NCBI GenBank assembly: GCA_030682375.1
Contig: JAUXOL010000019.1
Span: forward strand, 109,459 to 173,458
From: Gallionella sp.
GTDB lineage: Bacteria; Pseudomonadota; Gammaproteobacteria; Burkholderiales; Gallionellaceae
Direction: 5' to 3'
Length of the DNA stretch: 64,000 bases
Shown: piece by piece, positions 49,905 to 63,198 of the stretch
Numbering within the stretch: the stretch's first letter is position 1
Layout of the letters: every line of letters starts with the position of its first letter
Program-made: the position numbers and the translations under genes
The notes under the pieces: generated by a model
The model's input: only the letters and a program-made list of their open reading frames with translations
What the model was told of the DNA's origin: nothing
Databases searched by the model: none

Positions 49905-50262
49905 TTTTTATTGTCTCCCGCGCTCTGACACGGGCGAGACCAAGCTACACGCGGCTAAGCGTGCGAGAGGAGCAATCGTGCAAACAGTGTCGGGTTAAGC
50001 CTACGTTTGATCAAAATCGGTTCTCTGTCGGTAGCTTGTCTTTAATTATTCTGGATGGCGCGGCCAATGGCGCGTCACGAAAAATCCACAGGTGCTTTGA
50101 GCGCGTATTTCAATTACCATCACTGCTTGATTTCCGGTGAGTGACATTAACCGGGCGGGCGGCTGCTCCGTAGGTGGCTTGACTGCCTACCTCAATATGC
50201 GACGGGGGATAGTCCACCCGTTTTTACGAAGGCGCACACGCGAGCGGCGAAGTATATTCAAA

Positions 50263-51204
50263 ATGAATGGTTTAAGCAAAGAATCTGTCACCTTTCTGGA
50301 AGTGGATGAGTCAGGCGAGACGCAGCGCATCGACAACTTCCTGTTTCGCCACCTGAAAGGGGTCCCCAAGAGCCATGTCTACCGCATTTTGCGTGGCGGC
50401 GAGGTGCGGGTGAACAAGAAGCGAGTGGATCAGACCTACCGGCTGAAGCTGGGCGATCTGCTGCGCATTCCCCCTATCCGCGTCGCGGAAAAGACCGAGG
50501 CCGAGTTCGTTCCGGCGGTCGAATTCCCCATCCTTTATGAAGACGACGCGCTGCTGGCGATCAACAAGCCGTCCGGGACCGCGGTGCATGGCGGAAGCGG
50601 TGTCAGCTTCGGCGTCATCGAACAGTTGCGCCGCGCGAGACCCCAGGCCAAGTTCCTCGAACTGGTCCATCGGCTAGACCGAGAGACCTCGGGCGTGTTG
50701 CTGGTCGCGAAGAAGCGTTCCGCACTGACCGGCATGCACGAGATCATGCGCGAGGGGAATAGCGACAAGCGCTATTACGCGCTGGTGCTCGGTCAATGGA
50801 AGAACACACGCCAGCACGTGAAGCTGCCATTGCACAAGTTCGATACCCCGCAGGGCGAAAAGCGCGTGATGGTGCGCGAGGACGGCCAACAGGCCCACAC
50901 TATTTTCTCGCTACAGAAAAGCTGGTCGGCCTTCTCCTTATTAGAGGCCGAACTGAAGACCGGGCGCACCCACCAGATTCGTGTGCACCTGTCGCACCTG
51001 GGCTTCCCCATCGCCGGCGACGATAAATACGGCGACTTCGCGCGCAACAAGACGCTGATGAAACAGGGGCTTAAGCGAATGTTCCTGCACGCCCATTCGA
51101 TCTCGTTCAACCATCCGCTGACCGGCGAGCCGCTGCAGATCACCGCCCCGTTGCCTCCGGAGCTGGAAGGTTTCATCGCGCGACTGGATGCCGCTGCAGC
51201 CTAG
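50263..51204 (+). CDS. rluC: 23S rRNA pseudouridine synthase RluC
   Basis: S4 domain; LVHRLDRETSGVLLVAKKRSAL; GRTHQIRVHLSHLGFPIAGDDKYGD. Confidence 0.93.
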   Translation: MNGLSKESVTFLEVDESGETQRIDNFLFRHLKGVPKSHVYRILRGGEVRVNKKRVDQTYRLKLGDLLRIPPIRVAEKTEAEFVPAVEFPILYEDDALLAINKPSGTAVHGGSGVSFGVIEQLRRARPQAKFLELVHRLDRETSGVLLVAKKRSALTGMHEIMREGNSDKRYYALVLGQWKNTRQHVKLPLHKFDTPQGEKRVMVREDGQQAHTIFSLQKSWSAFSLLEAELKTGRTHQIRVHLSHLGFPIAGDDKYGDFARNKTLMKQGLKRMFLHAHSISFNHPLTGEPLQITAPLPPELEGFIARLDAAAA

Positions 51205-51290
51205 ACGCGAGACATATCGTCTGCTGCGCGATATCCCGGTTTGGTTTATCCTTCGCTTCCGTGCCATCAGTGCAATTCGCACAAGATATG

Positions 51291-52586
51291 AACAGCATAG
51301 ATTCCCTTACCGGATTCCTGAATCGATTCGGCTGCATCCAGACCACCATGAAACTGGTGGCCAGCCCGATGGCAGAGGCTAAGCCGCTGGCCGTGATCTG
51401 GGTCGACCTGGATCGATTCAAACAGATCAACGAATCGTTCGGCCAGCTCGGCGGCGACGAACTGATCAAGAACCTCGGCCTGCGCTTCCGCAACCGGGTG
51501 AGCGGACGCGCGGAACTCGCCCGGATGGGCGGCGACGAGTTCGTGTTCCTGGTGCCGCATTGCGATCCTGCCCAGGCGCAACAACTGGCCGGCGAACTCG
51601 CCAGCACGGTCGAGGAACCGCTCATGATCGCTAACCTGACGCTGCGCCCGACCGCGAGCATAGGTATCGCCATCCACGACCCCGGCGAAGACGCGCTGGC
51701 CCTGCTCGACCGGGCGGACCGCGCGATGTTCGCGGCCAAGAACAAGGGCGGAAACACCATCGTCAGCTCCGGCGAAGAGCCTATCCCGGGACGCATGGGC
51801 ATCACCCTCGCACGCGAGGAACTGTCTATCGAAAATAGTCTGCATACCGCGCTGGAGACCGGCGGATTCAGCCTGCACTACCAGCCCATCATCCGTGCGG
51901 ACGGCAGCATCGAGGCCGCCGAGGCGCTGATGCGCTGCTCGGTCGGCGGAGAGAACATCCCGCCCGGCAAGTTCATCCCGGTCGCCGAAAAGACCGGGCT
52001 GGTGATACGCCTCGGCGAATGGAGCCTGCTGCAGGGAGCGATGCATGCGCGTCTGTTGCAGGACGCCGGCTATCACACCAAGGTCGCGATCAACGTCTCG
52101 CGCGCCCAACTGGTCTCGCCGAAATTCACCCAGGCGCTGCATGCGGCGCTGGTCTGCTCCAACGTCAAACCTGAACTGGTGGAACTGGAACTGACCGAGT
52201 CGCTGTTCATGGACATCTCCGATACCGTCCAGAAGAACCTGAAGAACGCCATCGCCGCAGGCGTCGGGCTGGCCATCGACGATTTCGGCACCGGCTATTC
52301 CTGCCTGGCCAACTTGAAGGACATCCCGGCCAAGAAACTCAAGCTGGATCGCGCCTTCGTCACCGTGCTGCCCGAAGACAAGCGCGCACTGGCGGTGGTC
52401 AGGGCGATGACCCAGCTCGGCCATGAACTGGGCATGACCATCGTCGCCGAAGGCTGCGAGACAAAAGAACAGATCGACGCTCTGCTCGATGCCGGCGTCG
52501 ACGCTATCCAGGGATTCTTTTATGCCAGACCCATGCCGGAGGAGACGCTGCTCCCCTGGCTACAATCGAGGGACATCAACAAATGA
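51291..52586 (+). CDS. Diguanylate cyclase/phosphodiesterase (GGDEF-EAL)
   Basis: ARMGGDEFVFLV; EAAEALMRCS; ELTESLFMD; DDFGTGYSCLANLKDIPAKKLKLDRAFV. Confidence 0.92.
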   Translation, partial: NSIDSLTGFLNRFGCIQTTMKLVASPMAEAKPLAVIWVDLDRFKQINESFGQLGGDELIKNLGLRFRNRVSGRAELARMGGDEFVFLVPHCDPAQAQQLAGELASTVEEPLMIANLTLRPTASIGIAIHDPGEDALALLDRADRAMFAAKNKGGNTIVSSGEEPIPGRMGITLAREELSIENSLHTALETGGFSLHYQPIIRADGSIEAAEALMRCSVGGENIPPGKFIPVAEKTGLVIRLGEWSLLQGAMHARLLQDAGYHTKVAINVSRAQLVSPKFTQALHAALVCSNVKPELVELELTESLFMDISDTVQKNLKNAIAAGVGLAIDDFGTGYSCLANLKDIPAKKLKLDRAFVTVLPEDKRALAVVRAMTQLGHELGMTIVAEGCETKEQIDALLDAGVDAIQGFFYARPMPEETLLPWLQSRDINK

Positions 52587-53455
52587 ACGCACAAGACTCC
52601 AAACCATCGGCCGTCGACAATCTGTTCGAGCGCTCCATCATCGATGTGGGCATCCCGCCCTGTCCGCTGATCCTGGACCGTTTCATGTCCGAAGCGAACA
52701 AGGACGAGCCGGACTACAACCGTCTGGCCAGCATCATCAGCACCGACGTCGGCCTCGCGGCAGGCCTGATCAAAACCGCCAACTCACCGTTCTTCGGCCT
52801 GCGCCAGCGCGTGCGTTCGGTCAACGAGGCGCTCGCGATCCTCGGCCTGAAACCTGCCAGCCGCGCCGTGGCCGGCATCATCCTGCGCAACTCGTTTCCG
52901 AACGTGGCGAATCTGGAACGTTTCTGGGACGCGTCGGCGCGCATCGCACACCTCTCCGGCTGGCTGGCACAGAACCTCGATATCCGCGGCCTGCGTGCCG
53001 AGGACGCCTATACCTATGGCCTGTTCCGCGATTGCGGCATTCCTGTCCTGCTCGGACGCTTTCCGAACTACGCCGCCGTGCTGGCCGAAGCCAACCGCGA
53101 TGCCGAGCGCAGCTTCACCGCAGTGGAAGAGACGGTCCTGCCGACCAATCACGCGATGGTGGGATGCATATTGGCGCAGAGCTGGTGGCTGCCGGAAGAG
53201 ATTTGCCAGGCGATTCGCAATCATCACGACCTCGATGCGATCGAATCGGCCGGTTCAGCCCTGCCGATGCAGAGCCGCAGGCTGATCGCGACATCCCAGC
53301 TTGCCGAACACATCGTACAGCAGCAACTCAACCTGAGCCTGACGCAGGAATGGACGAAGCTGGGAGCCGCTTGTCTGCGCATCCTAGATATCGGCGAAGC
53401 CCAGCTCGATGCGCTGTATACCGAAGCGGCGCCGGTTGTGGCGGCCGCGGAATAA
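52583..53455 (+). CDS. HDOD domain protein
   Basis: PPCPLILDRFMSEA, IISTDVGLAAGLIKTANSPFFGLRQRVRSVNEALAILGLK. Confidence 0.88.
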   Translation: MNAQDSKPSAVDNLFERSIIDVGIPPCPLILDRFMSEANKDEPDYNRLASIISTDVGLAAGLIKTANSPFFGLRQRVRSVNEALAILGLKPASRAVAGIILRNSFPNVANLERFWDASARIAHLSGWLAQNLDIRGLRAEDAYTYGLFRDCGIPVLLGRFPNYAAVLAEANRDAERSFTAVEETVLPTNHAMVGCILAQSWWLPEEICQAIRNHHDLDAIESAGSALPMQSRRLIATSQLAEHIVQQQLNLSLTQEWTKLGAACLRILDIGEAQLDALYTEAAPVVAAAE

Positions 53456-53458
53456 GCT

Positions 53459-56773
<3,315 letters not shown>

Positions 56774-56782
56774 AGGTTCTGA

Positions 56783-57898
56783 CTATTCGTAAATGGTGGT
56801 CAGCGTCATCGTCTGATTGTGCAACTGGCATTGCATGACATCGCTGAATGGAGCCAGTTCGCCGTATGAATAGAAACCGGTTATCGCCGTAGCATCCCCA
56901 AGCTTTTCCCTGATGATTTCCAGTTCGTCCTCGGTCAATTGGCCCATCACGAGGCGGCGGCCTACGCAACTCACGACCAGACACAGGCCTGTTGAGGCCG
57001 ACTCCTCAGGTTTTGCGACTTCCGCTGCCATGCCTGCATTGTCGATCAAATTATCCAGATTGGTGCGCATCAGTTTGCACAAACAGCCCTGAGGCACATC
57101 GCCTGCGAAAGTGAGGCTGTGCGTCACCTCGTCCACCGCCAGCAGGGTTCGTGTCAGCGGATGATCTGTCTTGCTTGCCTGGATGCTCAATGGGAAACGC
57201 AACCCGCTGGCCGGCAGTTCTGCGGCCTGTGCCCCCAGATATTTTTTATACAGTTCGAGGGCCGGCTCCCCGTCGATCTCATACACCACATTGCCGACAG
57301 ACCTGGTGACCACCCGTTCGGCGCCGAACTCATCCCAACCGGCGAAGCAGCCACTCTTGACTGTCACGTTGCCATAAAAGCCCAATGCGGCAATGCGCCC
57401 ATTTTGCGCTGGAGCATTGGCCATCACCCAAGTCTTGCCGAACCTCGTTCCATCTCCGGCAAGACCTCCGGTCACGGGGATACCTGCCTGATTCAATCCC
57501 TGCGCCAGTTCGCTGCCGTTTACCAGCAAGCCATCCGAGAGGATGAACACATGGCGCAAATCCGGAGAATTCAGTTCCGCCATCAAACTCATTCCCAATT
57601 CGCGAGCATTCCGGTCTGCAGAGACCTCCAGCGAGGTAAGGCGGATGCTGGACTTTTCCAGTTTAATCGCCGTGGCCACCACATCTCCATCGCTGATTTC
57701 CACTCCCATCACACTGCCGGAAGACGAGCAGCCAGCAATCTGCGCGCCCGGAAACATCGCATGCAACTGGGCATAGCAATCTTCCGACTGAAAAAATTCA
57801 TGGTCGGCAAAGACCAACACAAGGTCAGCCTCTTGGGCAAAATCTGGCGGTATACCCCAGCCGGCATTGCTCGACCAACGAGTTTGACTGATTCGCAT
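56783..57898 (-). CDS. FIST-domain signal transduction protein
   Basis: FIST N/C pattern: IAGCSSSGSVMGVEISDGDVVATAI, GGLAGDGTRFGKTWVM, FYSYGELAPF; GGGGGAA SD. Confidence 0.88.
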   Translation of the reverse strand: MRISQTRWSSNAGWGIPPDFAQEADLVLVFADHEFFQSEDCYAQLHAMFPGAQIAGCSSSGSVMGVEISDGDVVATAIKLEKSSIRLTSLEVSADRNARELGMSLMAELNSPDLRHVFILSDGLLVNGSELAQGLNQAGIPVTGGLAGDGTRFGKTWVMANAPAQNGRIAALGFYGNVTVKSGCFAGWDEFGAERVVTRSVGNVVYEIDGEPALELYKKYLGAQAAELPASGLRFPLSIQASKTDHPLTRTLLAVDEVTHSLTFAGDVPQGCLCKLMRTNLDNLIDNAGMAAEVAKPEESASTGLCLVVSCVGRRLVMGQLTEDELEIIREKLGDATAITGFYSYGELAPFSDVMQCQLHNQTMTLTTIYE

Positions 57899-57930
57899 AT
57901 TTCCCCCTGAATTAAAAACCGGAATGACAG

Positions 57931-58974
57931 TCACTTCAGCGTGAAATCTCCGATTTCGAGATTATCATCCATAAACCTATTCTTGATTCTCATCACCCCA
58001 TCCCAATCGGCGAAAAACGCCTCGACGCAAACGGGATCGAAGTGTGTTCCGGCGCCATCGAGCAGTAACTGTCTGGCCTTGTCGATATCCCATGCCTTTT
58101 TGTAGGGGCGCTCGGAGGTCAGTGCATCGAACACGTCGGCGACGGCGACGATACGACCGAACAAGGGGATATCCTCGCCAGCCAGGCCTTGTGGATAGCC
58201 GCTACCGTCATATTTTTCGTGATGGGTATGGGCGATCTCCGCCGCCACCTTGAGCAACGGCGACTGGCTGGCATTCAGCACCTGATAGCCGATCACCGAA
58301 TGCTGCTGCATGACGGCAAACTCTTCCGGAGTCAGCTTGCCCGGTTTCAGCAGAATCATGTCCGGAATCCCTACCTTGCCGATGTCGTGCATCGGGGCGG
58401 CTTCCAGCAGCAGATCCTGCTGTTCGACGGACAGCCCCATGCGAGAGGCGATATGACGCGAGTAGTGCGACATGCGCTGGATATGCGCCCCGGTCTCCGG
58501 ATCGCGGTACTCCGCGGCCCTGGACAGACAGAAGATGGTCTCCTGTTCGCGCGCCACGATCTCGGCGGTGGCCTTGCGCACCTCATCCGCCAGATGCTTG
58601 TAGCTCTTGCGCAGAGCCAGCATGTTCCTCGCACGCGCCAGAAACTCCTCGTTATCCACCGGCTTGGTGAGGAAATCTGTCACGCCGCTGCCCAGCGCCC
58701 GATGGCGCACGCTGGTCTCGTGGTTGGCGGTGATCATCAGCACAGGAATATCCTCATAGCCGGGCAGCGCGCGAAACTGCTGGGTAAACTGAATGCCGTC
58801 CATTTCCCCCATCATGTAATCGACTACTACCAGATCGGGTTCGTTTTCCCGGCACCATCCAATTGCCTCGATCGGATCTAGAAAGCCGAATGACTCGCAA
58901 TCGGGAAATTTTTTAATGAGATGCCGCATCAGCGTCACATTCATCTGAGCATCATCGACGACCAGTACTCGCAT
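57931..58974 (-). CDS. Response regulator with HD-GYP domain
   Basis: MRVLVVDDAQMNVTLM receiver; MHDIGKVGIPDMILLKPG, HTHHEKYDGSGYPQGLAGEDIPLFGRIVAVADVFDALTSERPYK. Confidence 0.93.
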   Translation of the reverse strand: MRVLVVDDAQMNVTLMRHLIKKFPDCESFGFLDPIEAIGWCRENEPDLVVVDYMMGEMDGIQFTQQFRALPGYEDIPVLMITANHETSVRHRALGSGVTDFLTKPVDNEEFLARARNMLALRKSYKHLADEVRKATAEIVAREQETIFCLSRAAEYRDPETGAHIQRMSHYSRHIASRMGLSVEQQDLLLEAAPMHDIGKVGIPDMILLKPGKLTPEEFAVMQQHSVIGYQVLNASQSPLLKVAAEIAHTHHEKYDGSGYPQGLAGEDIPLFGRIVAVADVFDALTSERPYKKAWDIDKARQLLLDGAGTHFDPVCVEAFFADWDGVMRIKNRFMDDNLEIGDFTLK

Positions 58975-59143
58975 ACATCCTCCGTGGTTCCTGCTGCCGA
59001 CCGCATAAGTTCCATATGCGGATTGTAATGCCAACTCGGTTGGGGTTACTCGCAGAATCTGTTCATGCGGTTAACGCCATAATGAAAGGAAGCCGACCTG
59101 AGGCCTGAAGCAAGGTTGGCCAGGAAGTGAATAATGAAAGCGA

Positions 59144-59183
59144 ATATGCGAAAAAGGCACTGAAACGTGCCTTTTTCGCATAT
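59144..59183. terminator. Long perfect hairpin (17-bp stem), bidirectional terminator-like
   Basis: ATATGCGAAAAAGGCAC tgaaac GTGCCTTTTTCGCATAT. Confidence 0.7.
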
Positions 59184-59263
59184 GAAAAGAACGAGGAACA
59201 TCAGTCGTCTTCGCCCTCTTGGCGGGCCATTCACATCATAGCCCGCGATACCAGAACAAGCGC

Positions 59264-59605
59264 TCAATCGCCGTGACGATGCTTGTTGTGTTTGTCTTTA
59301 TCGTGCCCACGATGCTTGCCGTTATCATGACGCTCTCCCTCATCGTCGTCATTCGCACGCTGAACAGGCACCGCTTTTACAGGTGCCGCATGCACGGCCG
59401 GAGCGGTATTGCTGCTGCCCACTGCCGCACCGGTCGCACCGCCGATGGCGGCTCCCAGGATGGCGCCGTTCTGCCCGCCGACGTTGTAACCGACTGCCGC
59501 ACCCGCAGCCCCGCCGATTGCCCCTCCGACCACGGCTCCGCTGTCGACGGCATAGGCATTCACGCTGGCAGTAAGGAACAAGACGAGTGCTAATTGTTTT
59601 TTCAT
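59264..59605 (-). CDS. Glycine-zipper protein with His/Asp/Lys-rich tail
   Basis: Signal peptide; GAVVGGAIGGAAGAAVGYNVGGQNGAILGAAIGGATGAAVG; tail DDDEGERHDNGKHRGHDKDKHNKHRHGD. Confidence 0.75.
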   Translation of the reverse strand: MKKQLALVLFLTASVNAYAVDSGAVVGGAIGGAAGAAVGYNVGGQNGAILGAAIGGATGAAVGSSNTAPAVHAAPVKAVPVQRANDDDEGERHDNGKHRGHDKDKHNKHRHGD

Positions 59606-59736
59606 GATTTCTCCGTAACAGATTATGGATGTTGCGCCGGTTAGTCTGGTTCGACTCGCTATAAGTTCCTCATCGAATTTGTCGGCGATCCGGGGCGCAT
59701 GATATTCTCGGCATCCGAGAAAGTCATCCAATAAAC

Positions 59737-60531
59737 ATGTCTGTTTCCATCAAGACCCCGCAAGAGATCGAGAAGATGCGCATCGCCGGCCGACTGACCA
59801 GCGAGGTGCTCGATTACATCGCCCCATTCGTCAAGGCCGGCGTTACCACGAACGAACTGGACAAGCTGTGCCACGACTACATCGTCGATGTCCAGCATGC
59901 GATCCCTGCGCCGCTGAACTACGCGCCTGGCGGTCACACACCCTATCCGAAATCGATCTGCACCTCGATCAACCACCAGATCTGCCACGGTATTCCGGGC
60001 GACAAGGCGCTGAAGAACGGCGACATCGTCAACATCGACGTCACGGTGATCAAGGACGGCTACCACGGCGACAGCAGCCGGATGTACATGGTCGGCGAAC
60101 CGTCGATCCAGGCCCGGCGGCTGTGCGAGACGACCTGGCTCGCGCTGTGGCGCGGCATCCGCGCCGTCAAACCCGGCGCTTATCTCGGCGACATCGGCCA
60201 TGCGATCCAGAGCTTCGTCGAACCGATGGGCTACAGTGTGGTGCGCGAATTCTGCGGCCACGGCATCGGCAGCCGCTTCCACGAAGAGCCGCAGGTACTG
60301 CACTACGGCCGCCCGAAGACCGGCATCAAACTCGAAGTCGGTATGACCTTCACCATCGAGCCGATGATCAATGCCGGCAAGAAGGACATCAAGCAGCTGG
60401 GCGACGGCTGGACGGTGGTCACCAAGGACCACAGCCTGTCGGCGCAATACGAACACACGATACTCGTCACCGAATCCGGCTACGAAGTGCTGACCGTTTC
60501 CGATGGCTGCCCTCCCCCGCCCAGTCCCTGA
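59737..60531 (+). CDS. map: Type I methionine aminopeptidase
   Basis: KTPQEIEKMRIAGRL, GDIVNIDVTVIKDGYHGDSSRMY, GHGIGSRFHEEPQVLHYG, FTIEPMINAG. Confidence 0.94.
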   Translation: MSVSIKTPQEIEKMRIAGRLTSEVLDYIAPFVKAGVTTNELDKLCHDYIVDVQHAIPAPLNYAPGGHTPYPKSICTSINHQICHGIPGDKALKNGDIVNIDVTVIKDGYHGDSSRMYMVGEPSIQARRLCETTWLALWRGIRAVKPGAYLGDIGHAIQSFVEPMGYSVVREFCGHGIGSRFHEEPQVLHYGRPKTGIKLEVGMTFTIEPMINAGKKDIKQLGDGWTVVTKDHSLSAQYEHTILVTESGYEVLTVSDGCPPPPSP

Positions 60532-63172
60532 TGGAACTACCGGCCATCTGACTAGGCAAGCAAACAACGCTCGCCAAGCCATTGGTCGTACCCCGACCGC
60601 AGAACTGCGCGAATCTCTGCGCAGCGACCGCGCCGCCCTCGAACAGGAGTTTCTCCAGTCCGACCCCCGCAAGGGAGAGGCCGACCGGCCCCCTGCTGCG
60701 CAGCGTCCCTTACGCTCCGGTAAGGCTGCATCGCTGTTGAAGGCGCACTGCAGGCTGATCGACGATTACCTGCGCCTCATCTGGCAACAGCTGGACATGC
60801 CCGCTCCGCTTGCGCTGATTGCGGTCGGCGGTTACGGCCGCGGCGAGCTTTACCCGAAATCCGATATCGACCTGCTGATCCTGCTGAACGAAGAACCCGA
60901 CGAATCGCTGCAATCCAAGCTGCAGCAGCTGATCGGCATGCTGTGGGACATAGGCATGGAAGTCGGCCACAGTATCCGCACCATAGAACAATGCCTCGCC
61001 GAATCCGCCGACATCACGGTACAAACCAATCTGCTGGAAGTGCGGCTGCTTTGCGGCAATGCAAAGCTGTTCAAGGCATTGAACGCAGCGGTGCAGCAGC
61101 ATCTGGATCCGCGCGCATTTTTTCTCGCGAAACAGCAAGAGCAGCAGCAGCGCCATGCGCGCTTCCTCGAGGCGGACTTCAACCTCGAGCCCAACCTGAA
61201 GGAAAGTCCCGGCGGCCTGCGCGACTTGCAGACCGTCAACTGGATAGCCCGCGCGGCAGGATTGGGCACAAGCTGGCGCGACTTGGCCGCTGCCGGACTG
61301 ATCACCGCGACGGAAGCGCGCCAGATCGCGCTCCACGATGCGCTGCTGCAGACGTTGCGCATCCGCCTGCACTATCTGGCGAAGCGCCGCGAAGACCGAT
61401 TGCTGTTCGACTACCAGACCGCGTTGGCCGACCAGATGGGTATAACCGCATCGCTCAACCGCCGCGCCAGCGAGCACCTGATGCAGCGCTATTACCGCAC
61501 CCGTCTCGCAGTGCGCCAGTTCAACACCATATTGCTGCAGAACCTGCGCGATCGCATCTTTCGTGACACGCCGCCGCAACATGCGCTGAACGAACGCTTC
61601 CGCGTCATCGGCACGCTGCTGGACATCCGCGACGAGCAGTTGTTCGAGCATAGCTCCGATGCGATCTTCGAGGCCATGCTGCTGATGCAGAGACACGGCG
61701 AACTGACGGACATGTCAGCGAAAACACTGCGTGCGCTGTGGCGTGCGCAGCATCGTATCGACGCTGCGTTCCGCAACGACCCGATAAATCGGCAGCGATT
61801 CATGGAGATCCTGCGCCAACCTCAGGGCATCGTCCATGCATTGCGGCGCATGAACCAGTACGGCATCCTCGGCCGCTACATCCCCGCGTTCGGCCGCATC
61901 GTCGGACAGATGCAGCACGACCTGTTCCACGTCCACACCGTGGACGAGCATATCCTGATGGTGGTGCGCAACCTGCGCCGCTTCGCGCTGCCGCAGCACG
62001 CGCACGAGGTTCCGTTATGCAGCAAGCTGATGAGCGAGTTCGCCCGTCCCGAAGTGCTGTATGTCGCAGGTCTGTTCCACGACATCGCCAAGGGGCGCGG
62101 CGGCGACCATTCGCAACTGGGCAAGAAGGATGCGCGCGCATTCTGCAGACGCCATGAACTCAGCGACGACGATACCGAGATGGTGGTGTGGCTGGTCGAA
62201 CAGCACCTGACGCTATCGGCCACCGCGCAGAAGCAAGATTTGTCGGACCCCGACGTGATCGCCGATTTCGCCCGAAGGATCAGGAACGACCGCCATCTGG
62301 TCGCGCTCTACCTGCTGACCGTCGCCGACGTGCGCGGCACCAGCCCCAAGGTCTGGAACGCATGGAAAGGCAAGCTGATGGAAGACCTGTTCCATCTCGC
62401 GCGGCGCTACCTGAGCGACGGGCAGTCTTCCGACCTGCTCGGCGAGATCCGCCGCGAATCGGCCAACCTGCTGAACCTGTATGCGCTCTCGCCGGACAGC
62501 TACCAGTTGCTGTGGGCGCAACTGGACGACAACTACTTCCTGGATCACGAACCGCAGGAGATCGCCTGGCATACGCGCCAACTGGCATTCAAGGCGAACA
62601 GCGCAGCGCCGGTGGTCAAGACTCGCTTGAGCCGCGCCGGCGAAGGCCTGCAGGTGCTGGTCTATTGCCCTGACCAGCGCACGCTGTTCGCCCGCATCTG
62701 CGACTTCTTCGCGCACATGAACTTCACCATCGTCGAGGCCAAGATACACACGACGCGGCATGGCTATGCGCTGAACAGCTTCCAGATCATGGAGGCCGCA
62801 TCATCCAATTCGGCCTATCGCGACATCATGAACTACGTCGAACACGAATTGACGCAGCAGATCGCGCAGGCCGAACCGCTCGCCATCTCGGCAGGTGGAC
62901 GCATCAGCCGCCAGCTAAAGCATTTCCCTATCCAGACCGAAGTCGAGATCAGGCCCGATCACAAGGGATTGATGGTGTTATCGTTGACCGCCGGAGACCG
63001 GCCGGGACTGCTGGCGCATATCGCCCAGATACTGGACCAGCGCGGCATCCGGCTGCACCGCGCGAAGATCAACACGTTGGGGAGCCGTGCGGAAGACGTG
63101 TTCTGGATCAGCGGCAGCGCGCTGGAGCAGCCGGAAAAGACCGCTGCACTACGCGAAGCCCTGCTGAAATAG
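60503..63172 (+). CDS. glnD: [Protein-PII] uridylyltransferase/uridylyl-removing enzyme
   Basis: AVGGYGRGELYPKSDIDLLIL NTase motif; VAGLFHDIAKGRGGDHS HD domain; two C-terminal ACT domains. Start uncertain. Confidence 0.94.
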   Translation: MAALPRPVPDGTTGHLTRQANNARQAIGRTPTAELRESLRSDRAALEQEFLQSDPRKGEADRPPAAQRPLRSGKAASLLKAHCRLIDDYLRLIWQQLDMPAPLALIAVGGYGRGELYPKSDIDLLILLNEEPDESLQSKLQQLIGMLWDIGMEVGHSIRTIEQCLAESADITVQTNLLEVRLLCGNAKLFKALNAAVQQHLDPRAFFLAKQQEQQQRHARFLEADFNLEPNLKESPGGLRDLQTVNWIARAAGLGTSWRDLAAAGLITATEARQIALHDALLQTLRIRLHYLAKRREDRLLFDYQTALADQMGITASLNRRASEHLMQRYYRTRLAVRQFNTILLQNLRDRIFRDTPPQHALNERFRVIGTLLDIRDEQLFEHSSDAIFEAMLLMQRHGELTDMSAKTLRALWRAQHRIDAAFRNDPINRQRFMEILRQPQGIVHALRRMNQYGILGRYIPAFGRIVGQMQHDLFHVHTVDEHILMVVRNLRRFALPQHAHEVPLCSKLMSEFARPEVLYVAGLFHDIAKGRGGDHSQLGKKDARAFCRRHELSDDDTEMVVWLVEQHLTLSATAQKQDLSDPDVIADFARRIRNDRHLVALYLLTVADVRGTSPKVWNAWKGKLMEDLFHLARRYLSDGQSSDLLGEIRRESANLLNLYALSPDSYQLLWAQLDDNYFLDHEPQEIAWHTRQLAFKANSAAPVVKTRLSRAGEGLQVLVYCPDQRTLFARICDFFAHMNFTIVEAKIHTTRHGYALNSFQIMEAASSNSAYRDIMNYVEHELTQQIAQAEPLAISAGGRISRQLKHFPIQTEVEIRPDHKGLMVLSLTAGDRPGLLAHIAQILDQRGIRLHRAKINTLGSRAEDVFWISGSALEQPEKTAALREALLK

Positions 63173-63198
63173 GCCCTGTCGCGAGGCGCAGAAGCCTG

